A stretch of DNA of 64,000 bases from positions 31,838,379 to 31,902,378 of the forward strand of contig CM054182.1 of NCBI GenBank assembly GCA_028829895.1. Direction: 5' to 3'. This document shows positions 44,409 to 57,140 of the stretch, in pieces. Both the position numbers and the translations under genes were made by a program. The notes under the pieces are model-generated. The model ran no database searches, had not been told where the DNA came from, and was given only the letters and a program-made list of their open reading frames with translations. Each line of letters opens with the position of its first letter. The first letter of the stretch is position 1. Origin of the DNA: Sinotaia quadrata. Taxonomy: Eukaryota; Mollusca; Gastropoda; Architaenioglossa; Viviparidae.

Positions 44409-44687
44409 TCACCCGGAATGGATGGCATATGTCCAAGACAGACTGAGAAGAAGCTCTGAGCAGTCCATACCAAGCCTTTTCCCACCCACCCGGAAGGGAG
44501 GTGTATTAGGCAAAATTAACTTCTTAAACTGATAACTGGTTGGCTCTTTGGTTGGGGTTTTATGCCCCCCTTTCAAACTCTCTTTGATGCGCATCCCATC
44601 TAACACTTCGTCATCTCGTAGTGACGTCAGACAGTCTCTTTGAACAAGAGAAAATTTCCCTCTCTGCTGTGGCTGCAAACACACCAT
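44409..44687 (-). CDS. unrecognised open frame, 92 codons
   Basis: Starts at ATG 44687 and stops TGA at 44409. Begins MVCLQPQQRGKFSLVQRDCL and contains RDDEVLDGMRIKESLKGG. It is non-repetitive and hydrophilic, in locally less AT-rich DNA. No signal peptide or domain is recognised. A real ATG and even composition make it one of the better single-exon candidates here, still close to chance expectation. Confidence 0.2.
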   Translation of the reverse strand: MVCLQPQQRGKFSLVQRDCLTSLRDDEVLDGMRIKESLKGGHKTPTKEPTSYQFKKLILPNTPPFRVGGKRLGMDCSELLLSLSWTYAIHSG

Positions 44688-45827
44688 CCACCTCCACCCA
44701 CGGACGCTGTTTGTTTTTCATGGTCAAAGCAAAGTGGTTGGATGCGTGGATTTATTGTAACTGAAGACAATTCCATTATTGTTTAATGTGGTTCAGGCGG
44801 GGCGGACGGCAGAAGAGGACTTGGCTGGCCACGCATTAGATCCCCCTGTTTTAAATAGAACGCTTGCTTACTAAAAAAAAATATTTTACACGCAAAGTGA
44901 ATAGTAATTTATAACACTCTTCATTCATTTTGAGAATATTTTTGCTGGTAAAATATTTGCTAATTTCTTTGTCGAATATGAAAAGATATTCTTCCTATAA
45001 TTTTTATAAGCATAATAGAACTGAAATTATTAAAGAAAAAGCCGGAATTATATGTCTGATTTTTTAAAATTTATATAGGTTTTTAATTATTCTTCTTCAT
45101 ATTCTGAACATTTTTGCTATAATAGTTACAATCAGCAATTAATTTGAATACCTTAGTTATCTGAGCAAAAGCATAAAGTGCACCGTGAATTACTTTTACC
45201 TGGATGTTTTTCACTCTGTACTCAATAGATCGACTTCAGTGACGTACCACCTCATGACGTAATTATCACTAATGTTTTCCTGGTAGTGAACGTAACTGTT
45301 AAGACGATTTACGATTCCCAGGAAAGCCCTTTATGATTCCCAAGAAAGCCCTTTCCGTCCAGTCCAATAGATCCATTAAAAAATGTGCTCTTTCGTACTA
45401 TAGACGAACCTTTAACTACCATTAGCTCTGGTACAGCGGTAATCCAGTCCTGTCAGCCCCCCTCCCCCCGCCCCGCTACCTTCACAACTTCTGAGAGTAT
45501 GGCATATGTGATATAATAAATCAACTTTGATAAGCTAATGTGAACTGTTATTAGAAAATCAATATGAAAAGAATAACAGAGGTTTTGACATCTTGTTTTT
45601 TTATTTATGTCTGTCAGACTCTAGTTATGCTTTTAATTATTTTACTTTTTAAGACGTGCTCTGTCTACCATCTACTAATCTTTAAGATTGATTGCAAAGT
45701 TGATTTTATCTTGTGATGCATGAGTGTCCACTGATAAAATCAAATACCTTGATACTGTAGGTTACTTTTGGGGAATGGACATGTTATAAGTCAATACTGG
45801 AATGGACATATTACGCCATTTATAGGG
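44688..45827. other. unassigned AT-rich DNA
   Basis: C-run at 45458-45475 and short CCCAGGAAAGCCCTTT duplication near 45317-45350. Confidence 0.5.
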
Positions 45828-46126
45828 AACAGACGTGCTGTGACGCCAGCATCAGAAATAAATGTGCTGTGACGCCAGCATCAGAAATGAATGTGTTGTG
45901 ATGCCAGCATCAGAAATAAATGTGTTGTAACGCCAGCATCAGAAATGAATGTGTTGTAACGCCAGCATAAGAAATAAATGTGCTGTGAGGCCAGCATAAG
46001 AAATAAATGTGTTGTAACGCCAACATAAGAAATAAATGTGTTGTAACGCCAGCATAAGAAATAAATGTGTTGTAACGCCAGCATAAGAAATGAATGTGTT
46101 GTAACGCGAAATGCTGGAATGCGCAT
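45828..46126. repeat. 29-bp minisatellite, type 1, ~10 copies
   Basis: Unit AACGCCAGCATAAGAAATAA plus ATGTGTTGT. Early copies read CATCAG instead of CATAAG. Confidence 0.96.
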
Positions 46127-46370
46127 GTTGTAATAAAAGTATTGGGAGTGGACTTTTTATAACGCCAGTATTGGGAGTGGACTTTTTATAACGCCAGTAT
46201 TGGGAGTGGACTTTTTATAACGCCCCAGTCGGCAGTGGACGATTTATAACGCCAGTATAGGGAATGGGCGTTTTATAATGCCAGTATCGGGAGTGGACGT
46301 TTATAATGCGAATATCGGGAGTCGACGATTTATAACGCCCTAATCGGGAGTGGACATGTTAGATTAGTTG
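46127..46370. repeat. 29-bp minisatellite, type 2, ~8 copies
   Basis: Unit AACGCCAGTATTGGGAGTGG plus ACTTTTTAT. It keeps the AACGCCAG core and exact 29-bp period of the preceding array but has a different second half. Confidence 0.95.
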
Positions 46371-47133
46371 GAACGACAGTATTGGAAATGAAATGGCTTA
46401 GACGTCAATTATTGGAGAGGTCGCGTCATAAGGAGTTGAATTCGTTCGTCATATACTTCTTTTTCTTTTTTTGACCTTTCCTGTTAAAAAGCTATCGGTG
46501 ACGTGTAGAATATTCGTGGATAGACTTCGAAGAAAACACTTCGAGAACTTTATATACTTATCTCCCTTCCTGACTAGAAATCTGTTTGCTACTATTTGTT
46601 CTATTACTTAATTATCGCAGTTGAAATTATTTCAGAATATTTTCTGTTATACATTTTAAAAATTTACTTTCGGTACATTTATAGCAAATAAAATTAACAG
46701 TTAATTGTCATTCAGTCGATTTAAAAAAAGAATATCGAATGTGTTATTTTCATACAATGATGTCGTTCTATTTTTGGAGTATTTAATCGCAAGTAGACAT
46801 TTCGACTAGCTGGACATGTCAGCAGTTATGCATTTAACGTCATGAGCCCCACTAAGCCCATTTTACTAATGTATCTGCACCTTTGTCCATCTGTCACACC
46901 CATCGCTGCAAACCGAAGAGCTTGGTCAGATGAGGTGTTGCGAAAGAAAACATTGTGGCCTGAGCTTAGCTCTGGTCAGCGTTTCCGCCAATACACGCAC
47001 ACACGCACAAAATCGCATTCACAGACATACACATACATTAGGATATACACCGATACACACGGACACACCCACACGTGATTTTATTTGTTGAACGTTCCAC
47101 TTTCTGTAGTGCCATTTGAGTTGTGTGACGAAC
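46371..47133. other. unassigned DNA
   Basis: CA-rich at 46990-47080. Nothing else recognised. Confidence 0.5.
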
Positions 47134-47319
47134 ATGCCATGGCTGGTTCAACCGGCCTGCTCGAACATCTTTGGACTCTGCAAGGAGATCAATGATCGCA
47201 CACTACCGGTATGCCCAACACATGTTAAATACAGACAATCACCACGACAAGAACTCTCCTTTTTCGTGTTCATACAACAGTTGCATCCATACAGACCTCC
47301 ACGGCTTGACCTTGTCTAA
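47134..47319 (+). CDS. unrecognised open frame, 61 codons
   Basis: ATG at 47134 in good context (A at -3). Starts MPWLVQPACSNIFGLCKE. A weak donor-like CCG|GTATGC lies at 47210, so an exon of 25 codons is an alternative. No family recognised. Confidence 0.12.
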   Translation: MPWLVQPACSNIFGLCKEINDRTLPVCPTHVKYRQSPRQELSFFVFIQQLHPYRPPRLDLV

Positions 47320-48569
47320 GTCACCAATGCGCGGAATCGGTTCTAAATCCATTTAGTCCGTGATAGTGTGAAAAGAGGTTTGGGGAACTGTCCAGCTCTT
47401 CGGCAGTCTAGAATAGTATACAGTAGCAAACTCCAGAGTCGCTAGCACGCTCTTCCACAACGACTGTCGCCCTTCCTACGGAGCGCGCAGCCTCAACCTC
47501 GCGTTGTTGACTCATGTAACAAGCCATGTTTGAGCGGCAAGGTAAATTTGTTTTAGCGAAGATCACCTGTGATTATTGTACATTTTTTGAGATCTTAAGT
47601 TCCTTTGAAGTGGCCTGCTCTGTGTTTACTGCCATTGCCTCTTTGAACTTCAAACCCTTCGTGTTTGAGCTAGCCTCTGTGTCCAGAGGTAGCCTTTTTT
47701 TTTTTTTGGTCAGCGGTTTGACCATGTGCAAATGGTAAACACCGGGACTGCGTGGAAACCGGTTGCTTGTCATTTGAACTCGGTCACGAGTTTTTTTTTT
47801 CATTATTATTTTACTTTTCTTTCCTTTTCTTCTTCTCTTTGCCGAACTTCTGTGAAGTGGCGACCAAGGTCCAGGTGTGCTCCTGCTTTCTGCCCCACCC
47901 CCTCCCTTCATTGGTGTGTCTTTTGGGTTTGGCAAGGTATTTGACACAGGCGAGGATGATGATACAGGGTAGTCTGTTGCCACACACTCGCGTGTCCTTA
48001 ATTTATACTCCTTAACGAGTTACGGCTTCAAGCAATCTAATTGTTTATATTCTTTAATCACAAAGGGAAGAGAGAGAAATGGGTGGTGGTTTACTTTCTC
48101 AATTGTCCCTGTTATTTATGCACGATTATACTTACAGCAAAATAATATAATTTTCCAGTCTTGCAAATGAATCGCGTGTAATCGTAAAATGACAATACAT
48201 TTGTACACCCACCTACTGACACTCTAAATGCAATGAAATATTGAAAATCGATGAGTTGTACTAGATACTGAAAAACTACATGTATTGTGAGATAATATTA
48301 AGCACAGCTTTTGATATTCATGAAAAATTATCATACATTGTTTAAAGAAATTATCATACATTGTTCAAAGAAGGAATGAATGACAAGGGGGTAGTGAGAG
48401 TTTTAAGCGTCTGACTTTATTGTAAAAAGGTAATTTTAAGCACATTTTTAGAAATTAGAGTGTAAACGTTGGGCATTGTTTTCTACAAGGAATGAATGAA
48501 TTTAAAGATAAATTATTTAGAATTGTTAGCTATTTTGTTGTTATTGCAAAAATGCAAGAACTTTAATCA
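47320..48569. other. unassigned, with pyrimidine tracts
   Basis: T-runs at 47697-47709 and 47791-47801 and a long C/T tract at 47808-47845. Overlapping frames on both strands (47573-47983) are low-complexity at the T-runs. A 14-bp ATTATCATACATTG duplication lies near 48328-48364. Confidence 0.45.
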
Positions 48570-49160
48570 GATAAATTAATATTATGCATAAAAAGATTAA
48601 TAAATTTAACAATAAATATTCCACAAACTCATGTTCAGACAATTTCTATGTTTCACAGTCATATATAAAATATAATTACAATTCAACAATAGAATCAAGG
48701 ACAACCTAAGTTTCCTGTTTATCACAATATAACTCCATTCTAACTCACATCCTATTCTCAACTTACAATTTCCTGCAAAAGTGTTTATTACATGGTAAAA
48801 TACACACATGGTAAAATATATACAACATATCTAATAATGTGAAGTGTTAGCACTAAATTTGTAGAAATAAAAGTCAACTCACATAGTACATCTCTACAAA
48901 GTATAACAAAGTATAACATTTCAATAGCGATAATGCTTGAAATATTCCTAAGTCCATTCTCTCTCAATCAGTCAGTTTTAACTCACCATCAAACTAATGA
49001 CTACCTTTCAAAGCCGGACTTTCTCCTTTGCCACTCAAATTCAAAGTGATCAGATAACAGAATTTTCTATAGTAAGTAATTTTTTAATCTCAGCCCATTG
49101 GCTGGTCTCGTACTCGTGAAGAATAATCATTGGATAATAGAAAACTATATCGCATTCCTT
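48570..49160 (-). mobile_element. family A dispersed repeat, internal fragment
   Basis: Shares CAACTTACAATTTCCTGCAA, CACATAGTACATCTCTAC, CAGCCCATTGGCTGGTCTCG and ATCATTGGATAATAGAAAAC with the 39411-40788 and 52986-54625 copies. Both element ends are missing. Confidence 0.85.
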
Positions 49161-49403
49161 GGAGAGACTTTTAGTGAAGGTATGCTAGATTTTTGGCTTT
49201 ACAAATACATTAACATTCGTTCCCTACCCGCCGGTCAATACTTTCCTTAGTAATCGAAAGCGTAATTGGTAACCAGTAAAAGAATTCATTTTAACAAAAT
49301 TAAAATAAACAAATTAAAATATAACTTATAAAAAGTGATTAAAAAGAAACTAATTAGTTACAGTAGCAACATTGTCGGTAGGCAGTCAAACAGATTTGTC
49401 CTA
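49161..49403. other. unassigned spacer
   Basis: Nothing recognised. Confidence 0.5.
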
Positions 49404-49566
49404 GCCAGTCCTGGCTTTCGGAAGACAGAATACAGTTTATTCACAGGTCGGCTTTCAGAAGACAGAATACAGTTTATTCACAGGTCAGCTTTCAGAAGAC
49501 AGAATACAGTATATTCACAGGTCGGCTTTCAGAAGACAGAATACAGTTTATTCACAGGTCGGCTTC
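49404..49566. repeat. 37-bp minisatellite, ~4.4 copies
   Basis: Unit GTCGGCTTTCAGAAGACAGA plus ATACAGTTTATTCACAG. Almost identical copies. Confidence 0.97.
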
Positions 49567-49940
<374 letters not shown>

Positions 49941-50064
49941 CATACTCATTAAAATTATACCTGTGACAATCATAACGACCTAATTTTAACACCCCAACAA
50001 AACCATGAAAGATAAAAGACATTACAATAACATAATGAATTTTAATAATCGAGGAAATAAAAAC

Positions 50065-50215
50065 TGAGTGTACTAGAACAGTAACCCTAATATCTGAGCA
50101 TAATAGAAAGCGACCCTAAAAATCAAGTGGAATAGAACAGTAACCCTGCTATTCGAGTGTGATACAATAATAATCCCAACTTTCGAGTGTAATAGAACAT
50201 CAATCCTAACAGTAA
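50065..50215. repeat. diverged ~30-bp repeat, ~5 copies
   Basis: Unit built on CGAGTGTAATAGAACAGTAA plus CCCTAATATT. Confidence 0.8.
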
Positions 50216-50464
50216 ACTAATGGAATGTTATACATCTCTTTTACCGATGCAACAGAAGAAAAAAAAATCCGAACCTCCCCACTCAAGTTTTTCTGTTATT
50301 GATTCTAGTGCATATAGATCAATATTAGAATTTTAAAAAAAATATATTAAAGGGTTCAACACAAAACCAAAACTAAATAAAACGAATAACTTCAGGCAAT
50401 TTCAAGTATATATTATTTTAGTTGGGTCACAGAACAGGGTATGTACCCAGACCAAAGAACCAAA
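50216..50464. other. unassigned spacer
   Basis: Nothing recognised. Confidence 0.5.
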
Positions 50465-50604
50465 TCAAAAAGCTCGGCGATAATACCTCAGATGTCCGTA
50501 CGCCTGCTTGGCGCGTGCTTCAGTTGTCTTGGGGGCCGCACGCCTTCGAGCTTGCACGTGTGCGCTCTCGCTGAGACTATTGCGCACGGGTGGGCCCACA
50601 CCTG
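50465..50604 (-). CDS. possible terminal coding exon in CpG-rich island
   Basis: In one of the most CpG-rich patches of the window. After a minus-strand CATGGTGCAG at about 50605 the frame reads VGPPVRNSLSESAHVQARRR and ends LRYYRRAF at TGA 50465. It is strongly basic. The acceptor lacks a good polypyrimidine tract, and Arg/Ala excess is expected from CpG-rich DNA, so support is weak. Confidence 0.12.
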
Positions 50605-51184
50605 CACCATGAATTAGATGAGCCGGCGAGCGGTTGTCGGAAAGTTTAATCGCCAACAAAAAAGTCGCACCGGAGTGTCCAGAGTAGTCTTGTTTTTGTC
50701 TTGGTATCTAAAAGTTTACATAGACACCCGTGTTGTCACATGTTACGTATTTTTCTCCCCTCTCCCTTTGTTCTTTTTCTTCTCTTTCTTCTCTCTAAAA
50801 AATATAGTATGTGTTTGGTTTGTCGAGAACGGGTGACTGAAAGGGGAAGAGAAGACCCTCATCAATCATTTTCAGGCTGACAGAACGGGACATAATCCGC
50901 GATAATCTAATATACTAACACTGAGAGAGTCATGACTGTTATTGGATTTGGGGGATTGATCTATTATCTGGGTGGAAGGTATGCCGACTGGAGTATTGGC
51001 ACAGCCGTGTGATAGTCCTTCAGGTTAACGACAGCTGTGAATCTTGCAGATCCTTTCGTTGTGACGTAATAATTGTTATCTGCATTCAGATAACAATGGA
51101 TCTAGGATGATTTCGCTCTTAATTCGGCGTGTATTTCTGTTGGAAAGAATATCATCGTCATTTACATCGTTGTCGTCATCGTTC
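50605..51184. other. unassigned DNA
   Basis: C/T-rich at 50755-50800. Nothing else recognised. Confidence 0.5.
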
Positions 51185-51440
51185 TTTCCTTCCTCTTTAT
51201 CTTTAGTCCTTCTCTTCTTCCTCTGTACCCTCAAGTCATAATTGTCCTTCTCTTCTTCCTCTGTACCCTCAGTCATAATTGTCCTTCTCTTCTTCCTCTG
51301 TACCCTCAGTCATAATTGTCCTTCTCTTCTTCCTCTTTAACTTCAGTCATAATTGTCCTCTTCTTCCTCTGTACCCTCAGTCATAATTGTCCTTCTCTTC
51401 TTCCTCTGTACCCTCAAGTCATAATTATCATTCTCTTCTT
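51185..51440. repeat. 37-bp pyrimidine-rich minisatellite, ~6 copies
   Basis: Unit AATTGTCCTTCTCTTCTTCC plus TCTGTACCCTCAGTCAT. Each unit contains a C/T tract ending in CAG. Confidence 0.95.
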
Positions 51441-52274
51441 TCTCGTTATCCCTTTCTGTATAATGATTTGCAAATTGTTTTCTTTGAAGAATTCTACACC
51501 AAGAGGAAATTTGCATCGCAGCTTGCTTATGAACGGTTACTGCTAGCAGAATTAGATTTTTTCGCCCTTCATTTTTGGTTTAAAGGCTACACAAAGGTTC
51601 CTCTCCCATCCATTATATACATTTTAAAAGATACAAAAATAAAGAAAAGAAGTTCAACAAATAAAATTCACGTTGCAATGATCATTTGACTAACGACCTT
51701 AAATGATTTTTCTCTTCTTCTGCCGGAAATAGACATTAATTGTAGTAGAACTTCGTCTACTGAGAAATACAAGGATCAAACTGCAGAATTTCCCGAAAAG
51801 ATGCATACCCTTACTTGTAAATTAATTGTTTGCCTCTTTATTCGGTTCAAAAGTATATAAGCGTTACATTTTCGTTATATTGTTAAAAGGTCGGCAAAGT
51901 TGTAGCTAGTCATCATTGGTCTATTTCATCATTGCTGTTTCTCTAATTTGCCTTATGTCTGCCATTCACAAAATTGCTTAGTAAAAGGCCGACTAATTGA
52001 AATTCATTTTACATCAACATTCAAGATGCTGTCTCCTTTCCTGCAAAATCCATTTCATCATGATTTTGATATTTTTTGTTGTTGACAGGTATAGTATATG
52101 GCTAATTTCTCAAAAGTAAACATGTTTTATGAACAATTGATTGAATGTTAAGGATTTCAGTGAATGACAATAATTAAAATAGATAATTTTTTTTTAAAAG
52201 AAACAATCTTTAGATTAACCCAAACTGTGTGACATGGATCTCCGCTTTGGAATTCGTGTGTTTGATACCAACGA
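51441..52274. other. unassigned AT-rich DNA
   Basis: Nothing recognised. The plus-strand frame 51387-51689 starts in the repeat and shows no motif. Confidence 0.5.
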
Positions 52275-52685
52275 TCTTATACGTGATTTCGCAACTTACT
52301 TCATGTCAGAATACTTATACGTGATTTCACAACTTCATGTCAGAATACTTATACGTGATTTCACAACTTACTTCATGTCAAAATACTTACACGTGATTTC
52401 ACAACTTACTTCATGTCAAAATACTTATACGTGATTTCACAACTTACTTCATGTCAAAATACTTATACGTGATTTCACAACTTACTTCATGTCAAAATAC
52501 TTATACGTGATTTCACAACTTACTTCATGTCAAAATACTTATACGTGATTTCACAATTTACTTCATGTCAGAATACTTATACGTGATTTCACAATTTACT
52601 TCATGTCAGAATACTTATACGTGATTTCACAATTTACTTCATGTCAGAATACTTATACGTGATTTCACAACTTCATGCCAAAGTT
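52275..52685. repeat. 38-bp minisatellite, ~11 copies
   Basis: Unit TCAAAATACTTATACGTGAT plus TTCACAACTTACTTCATG. Three later copies read ACAATTTAC. Confidence 0.97.
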
Positions 52686-52985
52686 TTTATACATGACTTG
52701 CAGAGTTCGAATTCGTGTTCTTGATGCCAAAGATACGTTCTTATGCCATTTCAGTATATGTTCTCTCAAGAACCTCGACCTTGACCTTATTCAGTTTTAA
52801 AGCAGAAAACTAATATAAAAGAAAGTCTTATGCAAATGCTTTTTGAATTAGGAAAGGATGCTGTTATTAATGCTATTTCTTCTTCTTCTTCTTGTAGTAG
52901 TAGTAACAGCATTAATTCGTCGAATTTTACTGTTATACATTGTTAAATGGACATCCACTAGAGTTGTATTCTGCTTAATCTTGCA
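52686..52985. other. unassigned spacer
   Basis: (CTT)n near 52878-52895 followed by (GTA)n. Nothing else recognised. Confidence 0.5.
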
Positions 52986-54625
52986 GAGTAAATTTGCCTA
53001 TCCCTATTTCTAGACTTTATTGTTATATAAATTGTTAAATTGTCGAAGTGACCCGACCTTGGGCGCTCCATACGATGATATTTTTGTTAGTGTCAGAGTT
53101 GGACTAAACAAATCGAGTTGAGAATATACTAGAAATTGCTGATGTCTTCCAAGCCAGTTCAAACTGGATGGGTAGTGTTTATTATCCAATGGTTAAGATT
53201 TACGAGAATGAGACCAGCCAATGATTGGAGATCAAAAGTTTACCTGTTGTAGATAATCCTATTGTCTAATCACTTTGAATTTGATGTGGCAAGAAGTCAG
53301 ATCACGAAAAGCAGCCCTTAGCTTAATGGTGAGTTAATTGACTGAATGAGAGGAATGGACTTAAGGATTTCATGCATTTTGCTATCAAAATATTATACAT
53401 GTGTTTAATATAGAGATGTATTATGTGAGTAGACTATTGTTTCTACACATTTTTGAACTAAGATGCTCGTATATAGTGTGCTAAACACGTGACATTGTTT
53501 CTCGTGAAAGCACTCATAAAATTGATATGCTGTATTTATTATGCATTGTGCATGTATCAGTCTAATAAACACTTGCAGGAATCTTAAGTTGGAACTTAAT
53601 GTAAGAGAGACTGGAGTTAAAGATGAATAAACTGGAAAATTGGTGTTCGTTCCCTGATTATATTTTACACGAAATAAGCGGCCTTTTCTTGTTTTACCTG
53701 AATCTCCTAGTTTACGGATTATAAACTGCTATGACCATGGTAGATGCGAAAAGTATCTACCATAGTGTGTAAGTGTAAGGAATACATGACACTCTGTTGA
53801 TGTATGGTGGCAAAGTATGATGACTACATCATAGAATTTCTGCTACAAAGAAGTTACTGGAAATTGCTTCATTTGTTGTTCTGCTTCAGGGAGCTAATAT
53901 GGAGAAGGAGCACCAGATTGGCCTTGAGAGAATAGCAACTATATAATCAGTGCTCTACATTATGTGAAAGAAAACATGTGGAATTGACAATAATAATGTA
54001 AACAATAAACTTGTGATTTTGTAATTAAATGCATGTGAAAGGACTATTGCAGCTTTGCCTTGACAAGATTACATAGAAACTATTATCGCTTATCTCTAAT
54101 AACTCCATTTCTGTTCTCTGATAAGAACTAACCTGTGATTTGTATTGACACTAATTTGTTGAATTATATTTTAAGATATAAGACTGTATAGGTATTAAAA
54201 TTCTTTGATTGTAGTTTCTTGGAAATACTGATGTCGAGTGATCTTTAATTCATTGTATTTGTTATTGAATATTTGATTATTGATTTAATACATTTATTGA
54301 CCTTCATACATATATTGATAACCTCATGTTGGAGAAGAAAGTGGGTGAATGGGAGGGCTTGCTAAATATAGATAAAAGATGGATTTGTCTTCTTCTTTAG
54401 TAAGACGTTTTCTACCCACGGAAATATTGTGTGATGGTAAACGTTTGTCTTGAATGTTGTAAAAGAGAGAAAACGTTTACAGCGCCCGCATATCTGCCAA
54501 GTGAGAGAGAGACAAGGGGTGTCTGCTAGAGAATTATTAATAACATTAATTAAGATTCTCATAATTTGTCTATATGATTAACTAATAAATAATTATAACC
54601 ATTAGCTAGATGGCGTTGGCGTCAC
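52986..54625 (+). mobile_element. family A dispersed repeat, longest copy (~1.64 kb)
   Basis: Starts AGTAAATTTGCCTATCCC at 52986, then CCCGACCTTGGGCGCTCC, and ends near GATGGCGTTGGCGTCA at 54610-54625. Order of shared blocks matches the other copies. An internal hairpin ATGGTAGAT-N9-ATCTACCAT (53737-53763) is partly kept in the 39411-40788 copy. No open frame with transposase or reverse-transcriptase motifs, no obvious terminal inverted repeat, no clear target duplication. Most likely non-autonomous. Boundaries come from where copies stop matching. Confidence 0.88.
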
Positions 54626-54887
54626 ACGTACAATATTACTTTCAGAATACAAAAAATTCTTGATGATTTTATAACGGGTGATATATTTAAAATGCAACTT
54701 ATAAAAAAGGCTGATAGCTATCTTTGGAGTTTTCCATAAACATACATAACTCTCTCTCTCTCAATCCCTATCTCTCTCTCTATCTGTCTATCTATCTACA
54801 ACAGTTTTACATCATTAAATATTAGACAACGTACAACATTAAAACTTAGGTGTAGATTAGACGGATCAGTTTTGAACTTCTAAGAGG
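54626..54887. other. unassigned, with (CT)/(TATC) patch
   Basis: CTCTCT and TCTATCTA runs at 54751-54797, just outside the family A end. Confidence 0.6.
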
Positions 54888-55482
54888 AGTCTTTAATACC
54901 TCCGTAAACGCTGTTGTTCGTAGATCCAGGATTATTTAGCTTAATTGTACATAAATCTTTAATACCTCCGTAAACGCTGTTGTTCGTAGATCCAGGATTA
55001 TTTAGCTTAATTGTACATAAATCTTTAATACCTCCGTAAACGCTGTTGTTCGTAGATCCAGGATTATTTAGCTTAATTGTACATAAATCTTTAATATCTC
55101 CGTAAACGCTGTTGTTCGTAGATCCAGGATTATTTAGCTTAATTGTACATAAATCTTTAATACCTCCGTAAACGCTGTTGTTCGTAGATCCAGGATTATT
55201 TAGCTTAATTGTACATAAATCTTTAATATCTCCGTAAACGCTGTTGTTCGTAGATCCAGGATTATTTAGCTTAATTGTACATAAATCTTTAATATCTCCG
55301 TAAACGCTGTTGTTCGTAGATCCAGGATTATTTAGCTTAATTGTACATAAATCTTTAATACCTCCTTAAACGCTGTTGTTCGTAGATCCAGGATTATTTA
55401 GCTTAATTGTACATAAATCTTTAATACCTCCTTAAACGCTGTTGTTCGTAGATCCAGGATTATTTTGCTTAATTGTATAATA
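54888..55482. repeat. 66-bp minisatellite, 9 copies
   Basis: Exact 66-bp period. Unit CCTCCGTAAACGCTGTTGTT plus CGTAGATCCAGGATTATTTA. Copies differ at only a few sites (CCTCC/TCTCC, CGTAAA/CTTAAA). Confidence 0.98.
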
Positions 55483-55896
55483 ATGAAGACTTACGTCGCC
55501 ACCAAGGCCAACAGTTAGGTAGAGAACTTTTACATAATAATCCTTCTGATCTGCTTCATTAACTGGTTCAAACCCCATCCACTAAAGACCAAGCACATTA
55601 CCTATGAATGAAATGGACTGGTAACAGAGAGAACATTAATAAAAATTTACCTAAACAAGCATAGTGAAACACTTTAATAATAAAGAGGTTTGTTGAAACT
55701 TGTTTTACTGTCTCACTCCTAAGTAGATGTAGAACACCGATTCTCTAAGATAGTCTGTTTTCATCCGATAAAAGAGTCAATTATTCTAATGGACTTGACA
55801 ATACCTATATTGTAGTCAGAATAATTAGCAAAGCCCTGCATTAAGTATGAAAATAATACCGATTCAGCTGTAATCATAAGAGAAATGCGGACTAGA
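55483..55896. other. unassigned DNA
   Basis: Nothing recognised. Confidence 0.5.
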
Positions 55897-56125
55897 GGTG
55901 AAATTAGAAATAGACAAGCATATTGTATAGTGCGAAGAAAAAAGTATATTATACGTGACGAAAGGTGAAATTAGAAATAGACAAGCATATTGTATAGTGC
56001 GAAGAAAAAAGTATATTATACGTGACGAAAGGTGAAATTAGAAATAGACAAGCATATTGTATAGTACTGTATATATGTTGAAGAAAAAGTATATTATACA
56101 TGACGAAAGGTGAAGTTAGAAATAT
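55897..56125. repeat. ~67-bp minisatellite, ~3.5 copies
   Basis: Unit GAAAGGTGAAATTAGAAATA plus GACAAGCATATTGTATAGTG. The third copy has an insertion. Confidence 0.95.
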
Positions 56126-57140
56126 AGAAGACAAATATATTGTACATGACTGTGGCGTTACGTGTTTCAGATTACTATTATTTATTAATACATGTATATG
56201 TAAACATATGTTCATTCTTGCTTGTACTTTATTCACGCTATATTTGTGTTTGTTCCATGCAGTTTAGATTAGTTAAAATACAAATCTCCAGGAGGTTTGT
56301 TTCTACAATATTAGCCACACCAGGTTTATTTTAGTAGGAATTCAGTCAGTCCAAATTATTTATATCTGTAAGCATATTAATATTTTTAATAGTTTATATT
56401 TATTTCATATTATTTATATCAGTAAACAAATATAACTTTACATATTGTTTATATATTTAACAGAATGTACATTAAAAATTGTTGATACGCACAAAAATAC
56501 ATCTTTATATTTGTATTTTAATCGACATTTACATCCCTCTCTCCTTCCGTTAGACAGGTCTCTCTGCCCCCTCTGTCTATCTATCTAGTCATGAAAGAGT
56601 AGCAGAAAGGATGTTCGCAATTAAAAATTCATTACGTTTAAAGAAGAAACAATAGATAGAAATCAAGCAAGTGATACAAAGTGAGTATATAATCAAAAGC
56701 TATAACCATTGATCTGCTGTTTGAATAAAAGTTTCAATAACTCTATTGAACTCTCTGAGTCGGGAACAGAACAAGTGAGAGAGACAATTCACTCTGTTCA
56801 AACATTCAGTCAACGTTTTTCCTCATTATACGATTATAATTTCACTGATCCAAATTACCACCTCATCTCTGTTAATGAATGAAAATCGATACGTTGACAG
56901 CAGCCGGCTTGAAGCCGAGTTAAGATTCTATTTTTTTAAAAATTATTTTCTTTCGACACTTGAACAACAATCGGTCCCTTGGATATAGATGCAACGACTG
57001 TTTCTTTATTCGATTTCCCCATCATAGATAAGAGAACACAATGCTTGTGGTCCACGGTTTTTACCAGAGTAATTACACATTTATGAAATTGACAAAACTC
57101 CACTTAGCGCCGCTAAAAGCAAAATTAAAAATCTGGAGTG
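56126..57140. other. unassigned AT-rich DNA
   Basis: Recurrent TATTTATAT words at 56350-56460. Nothing else recognised. Confidence 0.5.

Noticed and set aside
47573..47983. 136-codon minus-strand frame
   Set aside because: Passes through two homopolymer T-runs (read as poly-Lys) and shows no motif. The last 40 residues look natural, but this is not enough.
55560..55585. GGTTCAAACCCCATCC resembling a tRNA T-arm
   Set aside because: No matching acceptor stem, anticodon arm or A box upstream.
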